Assembly: GCF_016424485.1 (NCBI RefSeq)
Contig: NZ_JAELUP010000005.1
Span: 62,001-126,000, forward strand
Source of the DNA: Paenibacillus roseus
Lineage (GTDB): Bacteria > Bacillota > Bacilli > Paenibacillales > Paenibacillaceae
DNA length: 64,000 bases
Reading direction: 5' to 3'
This document shows, piece after piece, positions 1 through 9,979 of this stretch. The notes below the pieces were generated by a model. It was given only the letters and a program-made list of their open reading frames with translations, was not told where the DNA came from and made no database searches. Positions within the stretch are counted from its first letter, which is position 1, and every line of letters starts with the position of its first letter. The position numbers were made by a program, and so were the translations under genes.

Positions 1-515
1 AGCCCCGGCTCGACGCTGCCGCCTGTCGGAAACCAGTTCAGGGTGAAACCAAAAACCCAAAGCATCAGCAAACCAAAAATAAACAATGGCGCTGCGAAGC
101 CGAAATAGGTATAGCCGGTAATCAACCGGTCCTTCCAGGTGTCATTATAGCGTCCGCTAATAATTCCGAGCGGAATCGCAATCATATACGTCAACAGCAA
201 AGTTGCCACTGACAGCCATACGGTGTTCAAAAGCCGCTGACCAATCAAATCGGTGACCGGCATCTTGAAGCGGAAGGACTGACCCAGATCTCCCTGAACC
301 GCTTTGGTGATCCAGTCCCAATATTGAATATACCAAGGATTATTCAAGCCCAGCTTCTCTCTCTGCGCTTCCAGCGCTGCTGGATCGATACTTGGATCGA
401 TCATGCCGGTAAGCGCGTCCCCTGGCATTGACTTTGCTAACAGGAACACCAGAATACTCAGCAAGACAACCTGGGGAACCATGACAAAAAATCTTCGTAC
501 GATAACCTTCCACAT
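1..515 (-). CDS. Oligopeptide/dipeptide ABC transporter permease, DppB/OppB type (partial)
   Basis: Translating the minus strand from an ATG at 515 gives a protein beginning MWKVIVRRFFVMVPQVVLL, the typical N-terminal membrane helix of OppB/DppB permeases, followed by the periplasm-facing loop with GDLGQSF and then further membrane segments. About 171 residues are visible and the gene runs off the left edge. It starts five bases after the stop of the adjacent ATPase gene, so it belongs to the same operon. By family it forms half of the membrane channel for peptide import. The substrate cannot be told from the sequence. Confidence 0.9.
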   Translation of the reverse strand, partial: MWKVIVRRFFVMVPQVVLLSILVFLLAKSMPGDALTGMIDPSIDPAALEAQREKLGLNNPWYIQYWDWITKAVQGDLGQSFRFKMPVTDLIGQRLLNTVWLSVATLLLTYMIAIPLGIISGRYNDTWKDRLITGYTYFGFAAPLFIFGLLMLWVFGFTLNWFPTGGSVEPG

Positions 516-520
516 ATCAT

Positions 521-1456
521 TCAACCTCTCCCGGGCAATGCCACTGAATGTGTCGCAGAGACGGATTTCATTGGATAGGCCAAGCCCTCTTCATCGAAAT
601 AGTCTCTGTAAGCCTGCTCATATTCCGCCTTGACGGATTCGCGGAATTTCAGCCTTTCCTCGCGGCGTGTCGGATCAATATCAGGGATTGCGGCAATCAG
701 ACGTTTGGTGTAAATATGCTGCGGATTGTTGAAAATATCATCCGCATTGCCTTCTTCCACATACCGACCCTTGTACATGATGCCGATCCGGTCGCACATA
801 TGCTTGATAATCCCAAGATCATGGCTGATGAATAGATAGGTAAGGTTCAAATCTTTCTGAATCTCCCGCATGAAATTCAATACCTGCGCCTGCACGGATA
901 CATCGAGCGCAGATACAGGCTCGTCCGCAATAATCAGCTTCGGCTTCAAGGCAATCGCTCTGGCAATGCCGATCCGCTGCCGTTGACCGCCTGAGAATTC
1001 ATGCGGATACTTGAAGATCGATTCCGGACTCAGATTCACCTGCTCCAGCAGCTCCAATACCCGCTTCTTCTCTTCCTGCGGGGATAGCCTTTCAAAATTG
1101 CGAAGCGGCTCGGCAACAATATCCCAGACCCGTTTCTTCGGATTCAGAGAGGAATAAGGGTCCTGGAAAATCATTTGAATGTCTCTGCGGATATTCAGAT
1201 TGCTGCGCCGACCACCCTTGGCCAAATCTGTGCCGTTGAACAGCACGCTGCCGGACGTGATCTGGTTCAGGCCAATAATTGCGCGGCCGGTCGTTGTTTT
1301 CCCCGAGCCCGACTCCCCTACCAGCCCGTACGTCATGCCCTGTTCTATGGATAAATTCACGTGATCCACGGCCTTAACATCACCGGTATGCCTGCTGAAC
1401 AGACCCGTGCGGATCGGGAAATATACTTTTAAGTCTTTGACTTCAAGAATTGCCAT
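521..1456 (-). CDS. Oligopeptide ABC transporter ATPase, OppF/AppF type
   Basis: The 311-residue protein has Walker A GESGSGKTT near residue 48, the Q-loop FQDPYSSLNP, the ABC signature FSGGQRQRIGIARA, Walker B IIADEP, and H-loop FISHDL. The C-terminal extension is the Opp-type domain typical of OppF. It powers peptide uptake together with the OppD-type ATPase just upstream (14 bases between them) and the permease downstream. A good Shine-Dalgarno (GGAGG) precedes the ATG. Its pairing with an OppD relative marks a D-F-B gene order like the app/opp operons of bacilli. Confidence 0.93.
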   Translation of the reverse strand: MAILEVKDLKVYFPIRTGLFSRHTGDVKAVDHVNLSIEQGMTYGLVGESGSGKTTTGRAIIGLNQITSGSVLFNGTDLAKGGRRSNLNIRRDIQMIFQDPYSSLNPKKRVWDIVAEPLRNFERLSPQEEKKRVLELLEQVNLSPESIFKYPHEFSGGQRQRIGIARAIALKPKLIIADEPVSALDVSVQAQVLNFMREIQKDLNLTYLFISHDLGIIKHMCDRIGIMYKGRYVEEGNADDIFNNPQHIYTKRLIAAIPDIDPTRREERLKFRESVKAEYEQAYRDYFDEEGLAYPMKSVSATHSVALPGRG

Positions 1457-1470
1457 GAGCTTAATCCTCC

Positions 1471-2466
1471 TCAGTTGTGATCAGGGAAGTGAAATCCCTT
1501 ATAGCAGGTGCAGCGTACAAAATGCCCTGGCGCTACCTCATGCATCTGCGGGTTCTCTTCATGCGCTGATTCATCAATCCAAGGGATTCGAGCTTTAAAC
1601 CGGCAGCCCTTGCGGGGGAGATTTTTAAGCGAAGGCACGATGCCCTGAATCACATGAAGCTTCTCCTGCTTTTCATTACTCGCCGGAATCGAATTGAGCA
1701 GCGATCTTGTATAAGGATGCCGAGCATTGGAGATGAGACTGTAAATATCGGCAATTTCAACAATTTGCCCGGCGTACATGACCGCCACTCGGTCCGCCAT
1801 CTCTGCAACAACACCGAGATCATGCGTAATGAGAATAATACCGGCGTTAATATCGTTTTTGAGCTTGCGGATCAGGTCCAGAATCTGCAATTGAATCGTT
1901 ACGTCTAGCGCTGTTGTCGGTTCGTCGGCAATCAGCAAGCTTGGCTCATTGGCAATTGCGATGGCAATAATCACCCGCTGCCTCATGCCTCCGGAAAGCT
2001 GATGGGGATACTGAGTATATGTATGCTCAGGACGCGGGATACCCACTTTTTGCAGCAAATCGATCGCTTTGGCCTTTCGTTCCTTGGAGGAAAGCTTTGG
2101 ATTATGGAGGAGCAATATTTCTTCAATCTGATCACCAATAATCATAAGCGGGTTTAACGCAGACAAAGGATCCTGGAAAATCATGCCCATCTCCTTGCCG
2201 CGCAGCTTGTTCAGCTTGGACGGCGGGAGGTTCACAATATCCTGACCCTTGTAATAGATTTGACCTTCCGTTTTCGCTCGTGTATGCAGGCCCATAACCG
2301 AGAAGGCAAGCGCACTCTTGCCTGAACCGGATTCACCCACAATCGCCAATATTTCATTCTTTTTGACGGCGAGCGATACATGGTCTACGGCTGCATAATA
2401 ATCGTCGCCAATTCGAAATGATGTTGTAAGATTTTCAATTTTCAATAGCTCTTCATTCAAATTCAA
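1471..2466 (-). CDS. Oligopeptide ABC transporter ATPase, OppD/AppD type
   Basis: This 331-residue ATPase carries Walker A GESGSGKSA, Q-loop FQDPLSALNP, signature LSGGMRQRVIIAIAIA, Walker B LLIADEP, the H-loop ITHDL, and a C-terminal cysteine-containing tail (GCRFKAR ... RCTCYKG) usual for OppD/DppD, which can bind an iron-sulfur cluster in relatives. The start is a TTG; either TTG at 2466 or the one at 2460 fits, the latter being about nine bases after AAGGG. It is the first visible gene of the peptide-transport operon. Confidence 0.92.
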   Translation of the reverse strand: MNLNEELLKIENLTTSFRIGDDYYAAVDHVSLAVKKNEILAIVGESGSGKSALAFSVMGLHTRAKTEGQIYYKGQDIVNLPPSKLNKLRGKEMGMIFQDPLSALNPLMIIGDQIEEILLLHNPKLSSKERKAKAIDLLQKVGIPRPEHTYTQYPHQLSGGMRQRVIIAIAIANEPSLLIADEPTTALDVTIQLQILDLIRKLKNDINAGIILITHDLGVVAEMADRVAVMYAGQIVEIADIYSLISNARHPYTRSLLNSIPASNEKQEKLHVIQGIVPSLKNLPRKGCRFKARIPWIDESAHEENPQMHEVAPGHFVRCTCYKGFHFPDHN

Positions 2467-3061
2467 TCACCCTTAACGACAATTAATTTCATAACATGAC
2501 AAAATTAATCATTATTTTAAATATAGTATATTGAATACAGTAAAACGAATGACAATCCGACAATTTACGGATGAGCCTGCCAAATTTTGTGTGAGCTTTT
2601 GTGACTCAATATAAAATCGACATCAAATAGAGCTGCTCCAGCATTGTAAGAGCGTGACGAGCCTTTTTCAGCATACTTCGTCAATGGGACGTTTAATTTT
2701 GTAAACATTTTAACTTTTTTAAAACAAAAGCACAACCTTTTGTTGTATATTGTATATTGTATATTTCTGTATTCGTCCCCTGCTACAAGCTTTATAAACT
2801 TTACAATACAACAATAAACACCTCTAGATTTATGTGAGGTATTATGACAATGAATTTGTGGCTTGAACGGTTATTTTTCTAATATAACGCACTCTTTCCA
2901 GAATTCCAAGCACTTTTTACAATTTCAACAAAAACTGTATGTCTACTTGAAATTTCGGATGGAACACAAACCAAACATCCTGCTCAATCTTTCTCTCGAT
3001 CTGGCAAAGAGTGATCATGAGAACCTTCCCCATCATATACCATTTTAAGGCTTCCTTTATA
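2467..3061. other. AT-rich intergenic region upstream of the peptide-transport operon
   Basis: No credible gene was found. Short open frames on the plus strand lack ribosome sites and coding character. The region holds three perfect tandem copies of the heptamer TTGTATA at 2743-2763 and several AT-rich stretches. A possible promoter for the operon has TTGTCA and TATACT near 2530-2570, but its spacing of 19 is poor. Confidence 0.5.
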
Positions 3062-3108
3062 CAAAAAACAGACCTGACATGGAGTAGCCAACCCTCCAGT
3101 CAAGTCTG
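3062..3108 (-). terminator. Intrinsic terminator of the BTAD response regulator
   Basis: On the minus strand the imperfect stem CAGACTTGACTGGAG / CTCCATGTCAGGTCTG closes a short loop and runs into TTTTTT. It lies about 25 bases past the stop codon of the regulator. Confidence 0.8.
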
Positions 3109-3133
3109 CCCAGATCAGCAGAGCTTTCGCCCC

Positions 3134-4207
3134 TCAGACCTCTTCCAAAAATCTCTGATAATTACGGTATTGCTCCTCCGCAGCCAGTTTGCCGCCCATC
3201 AGCTCATAAGCCTTGATTAGCCCCAGATGTCCTTCTTCGGAATAAGGATGGTACTGAACAATCCGCTGATAAAGCGATACCGCCGCGGCAAGCATCTGAT
3301 GGTCAACATAGAAAGAGGCTAATCTCACCGCATGATGAAGCCAGCTTAAGCGCAGGCGATGCCGCTCGCTTTCCGCCCACAGATAGCCCTGCTCTTCAAA
3401 ATAATCCCCGGCATAGGCATCAATCGCCTTCTGATGCCTCTCATAGTTATCTTGATCCACCCTATCAAGCTGCAATAATTCCTCCTGCCACATATCCACA
3501 TCGATTCGCACCTGCTTCAGGTCAAGCTTGTAGCCCCGCTGCGCCCCGATCTTGGCAATGGCAATATCTATATGAAGCTCCTCGAACATTTTTCGTACTT
3601 GGTAAATCGTCGTATACAGATGCGTCATTGCTTTCTTGTATTCCGTACCAGGGAACAGCAGGTCAATCAATGTCTCCTTATTTACTACCGTTGTCCGATT
3701 GTGCAGCAAATAACAGAATAGCTCCTCCGATTTCAGTGTTCTCCACCGGAACGATTCCCGCTGACCTTCCCTTTGCTCGTACTGCAGCATATTCATACAA
3801 CGGATAATCGGGGCTTCAGCGATGATCGCCGTTTGCGGACGCTGCTTGAACCTCTCCTTCAGCTTGGCAACCGTCTTCTCCATCCTTGTACGCTGCAGCG
3901 GTTTGAGGACATAATCCATTGCATTCAACTCGAAGGCGTCTACTGCGTACTGATTATAAGCGGTAATAAACACAATGTCCGCAGCCGGCCAAGTGTCTTG
4001 AACCAGTTCCGCCGCCTGCAAACCATCCATTTCAGGCATGTCGATGTCTAGGAAGACCGCATCCGGTCTTGTCTCGGATATAGCTTGAATAGCCTCAAGA
4101 GGATTTGTGCTCGTACCGGCAATTTCAAAGTCTCCCAAATCCTTCAACATGCTTCCCAAGTAAAAAAGTGCCAGCGGTTCATCATCAACCAGATAAACCT
4201 TGATCAT
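3134..4207 (-). CDS. Response regulator with receiver, winged-helix and BTAD domains
   Basis: The ATG at 4207 (MIKVYLVDDEPLALF) is preferred over longer frames because the receiver fold begins at once and GGTG lies eight bases upstream. The receiver has the acidic pair DD at residues 8-9, a phospho-acceptor in VFLDIDMPEMDG near residue 54 and the conserved KPL lysine near 104. A winged-helix DNA-binding domain (about 140-230) and a bacterial transcriptional activation domain (about 240-357) follow, as in SARP-like regulators. There is no neighbouring histidine kinase, so its partner is unknown. It lies just downstream of the DUF4127 gene and may be co-transcribed with it. Confidence 0.85.
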   Translation of the reverse strand: MIKVYLVDDEPLALFYLGSMLKDLGDFEIAGTSTNPLEAIQAISETRPDAVFLDIDMPEMDGLQAAELVQDTWPAADIVFITAYNQYAVDAFELNAMDYVLKPLQRTRMEKTVAKLKERFKQRPQTAIIAEAPIIRCMNMLQYEQREGQRESFRWRTLKSEELFCYLLHNRTTVVNKETLIDLLFPGTEYKKAMTHLYTTIYQVRKMFEELHIDIAIAKIGAQRGYKLDLKQVRIDVDMWQEELLQLDRVDQDNYERHQKAIDAYAGDYFEEQGYLWAESERHRLRLSWLHHAVRLASFYVDHQMLAAAVSLYQRIVQYHPYSEEGHLGLIKAYELMGGKLAAEEQYRNYQRFLEEV

Positions 4208-4312
4208 CTGCATGTCACCACACTTAGCGTTGATATATGCCATTATAGCACACGCCCGGCGTGATCAGCCCACTGTTTAAAGAATTGTCCCTGATATCGC
4301 TCCCCCACTTGC

Positions 4313-6031
4313 TTATAAGGACTCGCTGTTCAGACCCAGCTCTGCCGAAGGATTCAGCGTAATTTCAAACGCCCGCCCCCATGTAAAGCCGGTGTTAGCA
4401 GGCGGAAGCGTTACACTTGTATATGGAACCAAATCCCACGCTCCGCTGTGAATGCGATGAATATTGCAAGCCGCAGGGGAGGCGGCGGGGATAAAAGCAT
4501 TAGCGGCGGCCAAAATGGCTGTATGCGTCTGCATCCGTTCCTCCAGAAGCGCTGACAGGTCGCTGTAATCACTCGCTGAGACGAAGAGCAGCATATTCGC
4601 ATCCGCTGTCACATTCGTATACGGAGAACGCTGGGCCGCTTCCGCCCTGATCTCGCCAATCGTCAGCGCCTTGTAGGCGTAATCCTTCAGAAAGCGCTTG
4701 AACAGCAGCGTCCCATGAGCATTCAATGCAGCATTCAGTGTTTGCAGCGGCACATTACCCGTCAAAAAGGCATATCTAGCGTGCCCCATGCCCACAGCCA
4801 GGCCAATCTTGTTCCCTGCCGTATTCCATGCGCTGTATCCAAGCAGTCGCCCCGTGAACGGGCTGGCAAGCAGCGCGGTTGTCACCTTCTCATTGGCCAC
4901 GCCGCCGCTAGTAAAATCCAGGACAATAGAAGGTACGCCGCACCCCCCGTTGGCTTCGACATGTTCAACCGCCTGCGCCGCTTGATTGTCATCCGTCACC
5001 GCAATAATGTCCATTTCGAAAGGACCGCTTGCGACAAGCTGTCCGCCTGCAATATCAACATGGCTGCGAATGTTCTCATTCACATCCATATATTCGTAAG
5101 GGTTGATAACAGTAGAACCATGGGGACCGTAATATCTCACTCTATACCGGGGCTTTGCAGGACCGTGATAGATCCTCCCGGCCATCCTGGCCAGCAGAGA
5201 GTGGCCGAGGCCGTCCGCATCAGGCAAAATCACGGCGCGGTCCGGATTTTTTCCGTTGACGCCGCCAAGCCCGGAATCAATGCGCTCTTCCACCCAGGCG
5301 ATTTCATTCGCCTGAACGCCTTCAATATACGCATCATCAACACCGATAGCCAGAAAATCAATATACCCCTCCTGTGTCAAGCGCTCCAGCACATAGCGGG
5401 TCGTTTTTAATTTATGGCGGCGTGTGTTGTAAAAATGCGTTTTATTAAAATGAACCGTGTCACCATAAGCCGTACCGTCCGGCTTGAGATCGTAACCTTC
5501 CAATATTTCTTCAAATGATTCAAAATGCTTGCGCGGCTGCCGCATAAAGTTGCGGGATTCCTGATAGGCAGGCGTTGTTAGCCCCTCGACATGAACCGTT
5601 GTAGCCAAACGCATAATCGTATCCATCACATAGACAGGCTTGTGCGGACACATTTGTTTGACGCGCCGGATTGTATCCAACAGATCCGTAGTGCTGCAAT
5701 CAAAATCAGGATAGGCCTGACTATCCTCCGGGCGCAGATAACGGCTCCCGATTAACCCTCCGTACGCTAGCATATCAATCGAAATAATAAATCCGTCCGC
5801 CTCATCGGCCCTTTCCTCGATGAACCGCGCGATATCCCCGGGCTTCCCGTATACAGGATCGCTCGTGCTTGTCACCTCGGAACCGGATACTGTTTTTTGC
5901 GTATCCAGACGATTGCGGATATCACCAGCATTCGGCGTGATTACCTCGATGCCCGCGGATTTTCCCTGTACAATGACATCATCCAAATTGACAGGCCTGT
6001 CATCCAATGGCACATACACTACCTTTTTCAT
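4313..6031 (-). CDS. DUF4127 family protein
   Basis: The 572-residue protein starts MKKVVYVPLDDRPVNLDD, the hallmark of the DUF4127 family, whose biochemical role is not established. ATG at 6031 is chosen over GTG at 6040 because AGGGA lies nine bases before it. There is no signal peptide or membrane segment, so it is probably cytoplasmic. The protein contains several conserved acidic and histidine motifs (SIDMLAYGG, VDDAYIEG, LPDADGLG). In some bacteria relatives lie near carbohydrate genes, but here the neighbours are a BTAD regulator and a divergent chemoreceptor, which does not reveal its substrate. Confidence 0.8.
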   Translation of the reverse strand: MKKVVYVPLDDRPVNLDDVIVQGKSAGIEVITPNAGDIRNRLDTQKTVSGSEVTSTSDPVYGKPGDIARFIEERADEADGFIISIDMLAYGGLIGSRYLRPEDSQAYPDFDCSTTDLLDTIRRVKQMCPHKPVYVMDTIMRLATTVHVEGLTTPAYQESRNFMRQPRKHFESFEEILEGYDLKPDGTAYGDTVHFNKTHFYNTRRHKLKTTRYVLERLTQEGYIDFLAIGVDDAYIEGVQANEIAWVEERIDSGLGGVNGKNPDRAVILPDADGLGHSLLARMAGRIYHGPAKPRYRVRYYGPHGSTVINPYEYMDVNENIRSHVDIAGGQLVASGPFEMDIIAVTDDNQAAQAVEHVEANGGCGVPSIVLDFTSGGVANEKVTTALLASPFTGRLLGYSAWNTAGNKIGLAVGMGHARYAFLTGNVPLQTLNAALNAHGTLLFKRFLKDYAYKALTIGEIRAEAAQRSPYTNVTADANMLLFVSASDYSDLSALLEERMQTHTAILAAANAFIPAASPAACNIHRIHSGAWDLVPYTSVTLPPANTGFTWGRAFEITLNPSAELGLNSESL

Positions 6032-6356
6032 CCATATCACTCCCTGATATAAGTTATGGCGGGGCGCCAGGAATTGATGAATCCCCGGTCTCCAAAAATT
6101 GCCCTCACTTATATAGGTAATTTAATGAGTTCCGTTACAACCTGTTGACGAACCAAGAAACAACTCGTATCAAGACCTCAAACACTGACTTTATAGGTTA
6201 ACTCAAAATTTTTTAAAAAACTATGTCGATTTATAGGGAGTTATGTCGATAACTTATATATAATTTAATTTAGGAGGCATGTCCAATATTTTACTTTGGT
6301 CTGACCTCATAGCCGAAAATTTTTCAAACTACCTGACTAATCAAGGAGTGAAATTA
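6032..6356. other. Divergent intergenic region before the chemoreceptor gene
   Basis: No gene is seen. Two direct copies of TATGTCGAT lie at 6222-6230 and 6242-6250; the second reads GTCGATAA, one base from the motility sigma factor -10 GCCGATAA, which would suit a chemoreceptor gene. No well-spaced TAAA -35 was found, so the assignment stays open. Confidence 0.4.
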
Positions 6357-8465
6357 ATGAGATGGTTTACCAATCGTAGCGTGAAGACCAAACTTGTCAC
6401 CTCAATCTGTATTGCTTTGGTGCTCGCATTCGGAGCGCTGTTGTACTCCAACATTATCCAATTGCACAGCCTTACACTGGAGAAAGGTGAACTTAACACC
6501 ATGCTGTCCGCAGATGATGCTTCGGATGTATTTCAGGACAAGCTGACCCGGCTTGAAGCTTCCCTGAAAACAATGGGGCAAGTGCTGCTGGATGCCAGCA
6601 ATAACGGTACCTTCAGCCGGGCTGAAGGAGTACGCTTGTTGGAGGAAGAGTTGAAACGTCAACCCGATCTGTTGGCCATCTATACGCTGTGGGAGCCTAA
6701 TGCATTCGATGGACAGGATACAGCGAACAAGAACAAGGAGCTCTATGACGATAATAGTGGCAGATACCTTCCGTACCTGGTCCGGGAAGGCAACAATATA
6801 TTGGTAGAGCCACTCGAATATTATTCCGATCCCAATTCCGAGGATAGCCAATATTATTACCTGCCCAAATCCACCAAGCGGACATATTGGTCTGAGCCGA
6901 TGGAATACAAAGTAAACGGCAAGGACATTTTTCTAAATAGTGTAACCGTACCGGTGCTTGACAAGAAGGGCAATTTTGTGGCGATTGTCGGGGCGGATTT
7001 CAGCCTGGATTTTCTGCAAAAAATGACGGAGACGCTAAAGCCGCTGGGCGGATATGCCTCCATAATTTCTGAGAAAGGGGTTTTTGTAAGCAACGGCCGC
7101 TATCCGGATGAGATAAATACCCAATTCGCGAACAGACCGGACAAGGTTGAAATCTGGAATAAAGTTCTTCAAGGCGATTACAGGCACTATGCCATCGATC
7201 GCAACGGAGCAAAAGTGATTCGGATATTTACGCCAATTACGATCCAGGGATCGGACAACCGCATGTACATGCAGACCACCATTAACGAAGCAGTCGTGCT
7301 GGAAGAATTCAACAGGTCATTAGTGACTACCATTGTGACTGCTGTCGTCTTGCTTGTAATTCTTGGCTTGCTCGTGTACGTCTTTGTGCATTTAATCGTG
7401 AAGCAAATTGCCAAGGTCAATCAATTATCCGTCCGCTTGGCCCAAGGCGATTTCACCGGGAAGTTGGAAGTACGCAACCGGGATGAGATTGGCAGTATGA
7501 CCGCGCGGCTCAATGAGATGATGGAGAAACTGCGAATGACCATCAAGACCGTATCTGACCATTCACTATCGATTGGAGCAACCTCCGAGCAACTTACGGC
7601 CAGCGCCGAGCAAACGGGGAAGGCAGCGGAGCTGATTGCCGCCTCCATCCAGGAAGTTGCAGCAGGCGCCGAGTCCCAGCGGAATGATGCCTCCGAAACG
7701 GCAAGGACGATGAACGAGCTCGCTGCCGGGATCGATAAAATCGCTACTTCCGCTTCAGAACTCGCTGATTCTTCACAGGTAGTTGAGAAACAAACGCGCG
7801 ACGGGAACGAATTCATCCAGGCTTCTGTCCGGCAGATGGCAATTGTGTCCGATTCTGTCGAAGAATCGTCGCGCAAGATCAGGCAGTTGAATGACAAATC
7901 CGAAGCGATCAGCCGATTTGTCGGTATTATTTCCGGTATCAGCTCCCAAACCAATATTTTGGCGCTGAATGCCGCTATCGAAGCTTCCAGAGTCGGCGAA
8001 CATGGTCGAGGCTTTGCTGTCGTTGCAGAAGAAGTACGCAAGCTGGCCGAACAGTCCAACCAGGCCGCAAGACAAATTTCCGAACTGATTCAGGAGATTC
8101 TTGTCGAAATTTCCGCCGCCTCCCTAGCGATGGGGCAGGGAGCGCTTGAGACCGAACGCGGGGTTGAAGCTGTCGAAAACAGCGGACGCATCTTCGCCTC
8201 CATTCTGGAGGAGATGGCTGGTGTGAATACCCAAGTCAGCGAGTTGTCCGCCGCTTCCGAGCAAATGTCTGCAAGCGTCGAAGAAGTCACCGCTTCGGTA
8301 GCGCAAATGGAGCACATTGCTGAAAAGTCGGCAACCAATGCTCAACATGTAGCGGCGGCCTCCGAGGAGCAACTGGCAACAATGGAAGAAGTCAGCGCAG
8401 CAGCCTCCCAGTTGTCCAACATGGTGGAAGAACTGGTCGCGCTGATGAGCAAATTCAAAACCTGA
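6357..8465 (+). CDS. Methyl-accepting chemotaxis protein with Cache sensor domain
   Basis: ATG at 6357 follows AAGGAGTG and yields 702 residues; an upstream in-frame start at 6279 lacks a ribosome site. Topology is a membrane segment at about 12-34, an extracellular dCache-like sensor at about 40-290, a second membrane segment at about 310-335, a HAMP domain, and a long coiled-coil signalling domain. The hairpin tip shows [20 protein letters not shown] followed by [15 protein letters not shown], diagnostic of chemoreceptors. It would bind an extracellular ligand and control CheA. No chemotaxis kinase gene lies nearby and the ligand cannot be deduced. Confidence 0.92.
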   Translation: MRWFTNRSVKTKLVTSICIALVLAFGALLYSNIIQLHSLTLEKGELNTMLSADDASDVFQDKLTRLEASLKTMGQVLLDASNNGTFSRAEGVRLLEEELKRQPDLLAIYTLWEPNAFDGQDTANKNKELYDDNSGRYLPYLVREGNNILVEPLEYYSDPNSEDSQYYYLPKSTKRTYWSEPMEYKVNGKDIFLNSVTVPVLDKKGNFVAIVGADFSLDFLQKMTETLKPLGGYASIISEKGVFVSNGRYPDEINTQFANRPDKVEIWNKVLQGDYRHYAIDRNGAKVIRIFTPITIQGSDNRMYMQTTINEAVVLEEFNRSLVTTIVTAVVLLVILGLLVYVFVHLIVKQIAKVNQLSVRLAQGDFTGKLEVRNRDEIGSMTARLNEMMEKLRMTIKTVSDHSLSIGATSEQLTASAEQTGKAAELIAASIQEVAAGAESQRNDASETARTMNELAAGIDKIATSASELADSSQVVEKQTRDGNEFIQASVRQMAIVSDSVEESSRKIRQLNDKSEAISRFVGIISGISSQTNILALNAAIEASRVGEHGRGFAVVAEEVRKLAEQSNQAARQISELIQEILVEISAASLAMGQGALETERGVEAVENSGRIFASILEEMAGVNTQVSELSAASEQMSASVEEVTASVAQMEHIAEKSATNAQHVAAASEEQLATMEEVSAAASQLSNMVEELVALMSKFKT

Positions 8466-8536
8466 TGACAAACCTTATGATGTGAAACCGCTGTGGAATT
8501 CCCGTAGCGTGGCAGTAAAACGCAAATCCATGCCTC

Positions 8537-8597
8537 AAAACCACCGCCAGGAGTCAACAAGACCGAGGACTGTCCTCAACCTGAGCGGTGGTTTTTT
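8537..8597 (+). terminator. Terminator after the chemoreceptor gene
   Basis: AAAACCACCGC pairs with GCGGTGGTTTTTTT across a loop that itself contains the small hairpin GAGGACTGTCCTC. The T-run lies on the plus strand, 72-132 bases past the stop. Confidence 0.8.
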
Positions 8598-8711
8598 TCG
8601 TTTTTCCAGCAGGACGAATTGCCGCCTGCCCGGCCTTCGCTTTTGATGCCTGGTGCAAAGTATACTGATACTTGATCGAGAAGAGAAAAAATGTTGAGAA
8701 AATTCCAACAC

Positions 8712-8766
8712 AAAATCAGCCTCCGCTTCCACGATTGACGAACGGGAAGTGAAGGCTGATTTTTTA
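8712..8766. terminator. Probable bidirectional terminator between chemoreceptor gene and ppaC
   Basis: AAAATCAGCCTCCGCTTCC pairs with GGAAGTGAAGGCTGATTTTTT. T-runs exist on both strands (six on plus, four on minus), so it can serve ppaC as well as backing up the chemoreceptor terminator. Confidence 0.75.
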
Positions 8767-8838
8767 CATCATTGAATATTTATGGCATTAGGCACTTGAA
8801 GCCGATAGAATAATTATGAAGCCTGGTTCTTGTTGAAC

Positions 8839-9768
8839 TTAGCTGCTCAGTGTTTCCGTAAGTATAGGAACAATCTGCTTTTTGCGGGATACAACACCCG
8901 CCAGAACCGCTTTATTGTTCTCCAGAGTTACTTTATATGCTTTTTCCACAGCTGCGGACTGGTTGCCCAAGGCCAGCGCCACGGAATTGCTGTTCAGAAT
9001 ATCCGTAACAACGAGTACAAACAGGTCGAGACCTTTGCTTGCGATAATCGCATTCAGCGCATCCTCAAGCTCAGCCTGACGGGAGATGACGTCGTTAGGG
9101 TCAATTGCGTTCACCTGTGCGATTTCAACCTTGTAAGCGCCCATCTGGAATTCTTTCGCATCCAGGGACAGCAACTGCTCGATCGTTTTGTCGCTCAGGT
9201 CAGCGCCGGCTTTCAGCAAGTCCAGCCCATAGCTGTCAACGTCAACACCGGCAATTTCAGCCAGTTCGCGCGCGGCAGCCACATCCTGCTCCGTGCAGGT
9301 CGGGGATTTAAACAGCAGCGAGTCGGAGATGATAGCAGACAGCATCAATCCGGCAATCGGCGCGGGAACTGCTACGCCGTTCTCTTTGTACAGCTTGTTC
9401 AGAATCGTTGCTGTGCAACCTACAGGCTCGGCACGGTAGTACAGCGGGCCGGCTGTCTCAAAGTTTGCAATACGGTGGTGGTCAATAACTTCGGTCACGG
9501 TTACTTTATCAATATCGCCGGCGCTTTGTTGACGCTCATTGTGGTCGACGAGAATAACCTCTTTCGCTTCTTCGGCCACTGCTTCGACAAGACGCGGCGC
9601 ATCAATCTTGAAATAATTCAAGGCAAAGCTTGTCTCGCCGTTAATTTCCCCAAGACGGATAGCCTCAACATTCTGCCCCAGCTTGGTTTTCAGGTCTGCA
9701 TACGCGATCGCGGAACAGATTGTATCTGTATCCGGGTTTTTATGGCCAAAAATCAACGTTTTTTCCAT
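8839..9768 (-). CDS. ppaC: Manganese-dependent inorganic pyrophosphatase
   Basis: The 309-residue length and motifs match family II (DHH) pyrophosphatases, which hydrolyse pyrophosphate to phosphate in the cytoplasm. Visible motifs are [10 protein letters not shown] at the N-terminus, VDHNE near residue 76, the DHH motif in [10 protein letters not shown], and the C-terminal DHHA2 domain with the substrate-binding SRKKQ motif near residue 295. GGAGGAG precedes the ATG at a normal distance. It is transcribed alone; neighbours on both sides are separated by hairpins. Confidence 0.96.
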   Translation of the reverse strand: MEKTLIFGHKNPDTDTICSAIAYADLKTKLGQNVEAIRLGEINGETSFALNYFKIDAPRLVEAVAEEAKEVILVDHNERQQSAGDIDKVTVTEVIDHHRIANFETAGPLYYRAEPVGCTATILNKLYKENGVAVPAPIAGLMLSAIISDSLLFKSPTCTEQDVAAARELAEIAGVDVDSYGLDLLKAGADLSDKTIEQLLSLDAKEFQMGAYKVEIAQVNAIDPNDVISRQAELEDALNAIIASKGLDLFVLVVTDILNSNSVALALGNQSAAVEKAYKVTLENNKAVLAGVVSRKKQIVPILTETLSS

Positions 9769-9896
9769 TGTTTCTTACTCCTCCATCGTTGGGTTTGAGA
9801 ACAGGCCCGGCTGCATTCTCAGACGCAGCAGCTTTCAGCCCCATTTTATTATAACGTTTAATATCTATTATTCCTATCCTATTATTCGGTAGAAAT

Positions 9897-9940
9897 AGAA
9901 AAAGGAGCTTTAAGCCGTACAAAACAGCCTGAAGCTCCTT
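9897..9940 (-). terminator. Terminator of the VTT-domain gene
   Basis: On the minus strand AAGGAGCTTCAG pairs with TTAAAGCTCCTT and is followed by TTTTTC. It sits 40 bases past the stop codon of the membrane protein gene. Confidence 0.75.
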
Positions 9941-9979
9941 CCTTATTTCTTCTGCAACTTATATATTTGTAGCCTGTGC

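Noticed and set aside
2743..2763. Three tandem TTGTATA heptamers as a possible regulatory array
   Set aside because: Short, AT-only, not near a well-formed promoter; could be chance in an AT-rich spacer.
6214..6252. SigD promoter for the chemoreceptor gene
   Set aside because: The -10-like GTCGATAA is good, but there is no TAAA at the required distance.
8830..9798. 322-codon open frame opposite ppaC
   Set aside because: Overlaps the certain ppaC gene completely and has no features of its own.
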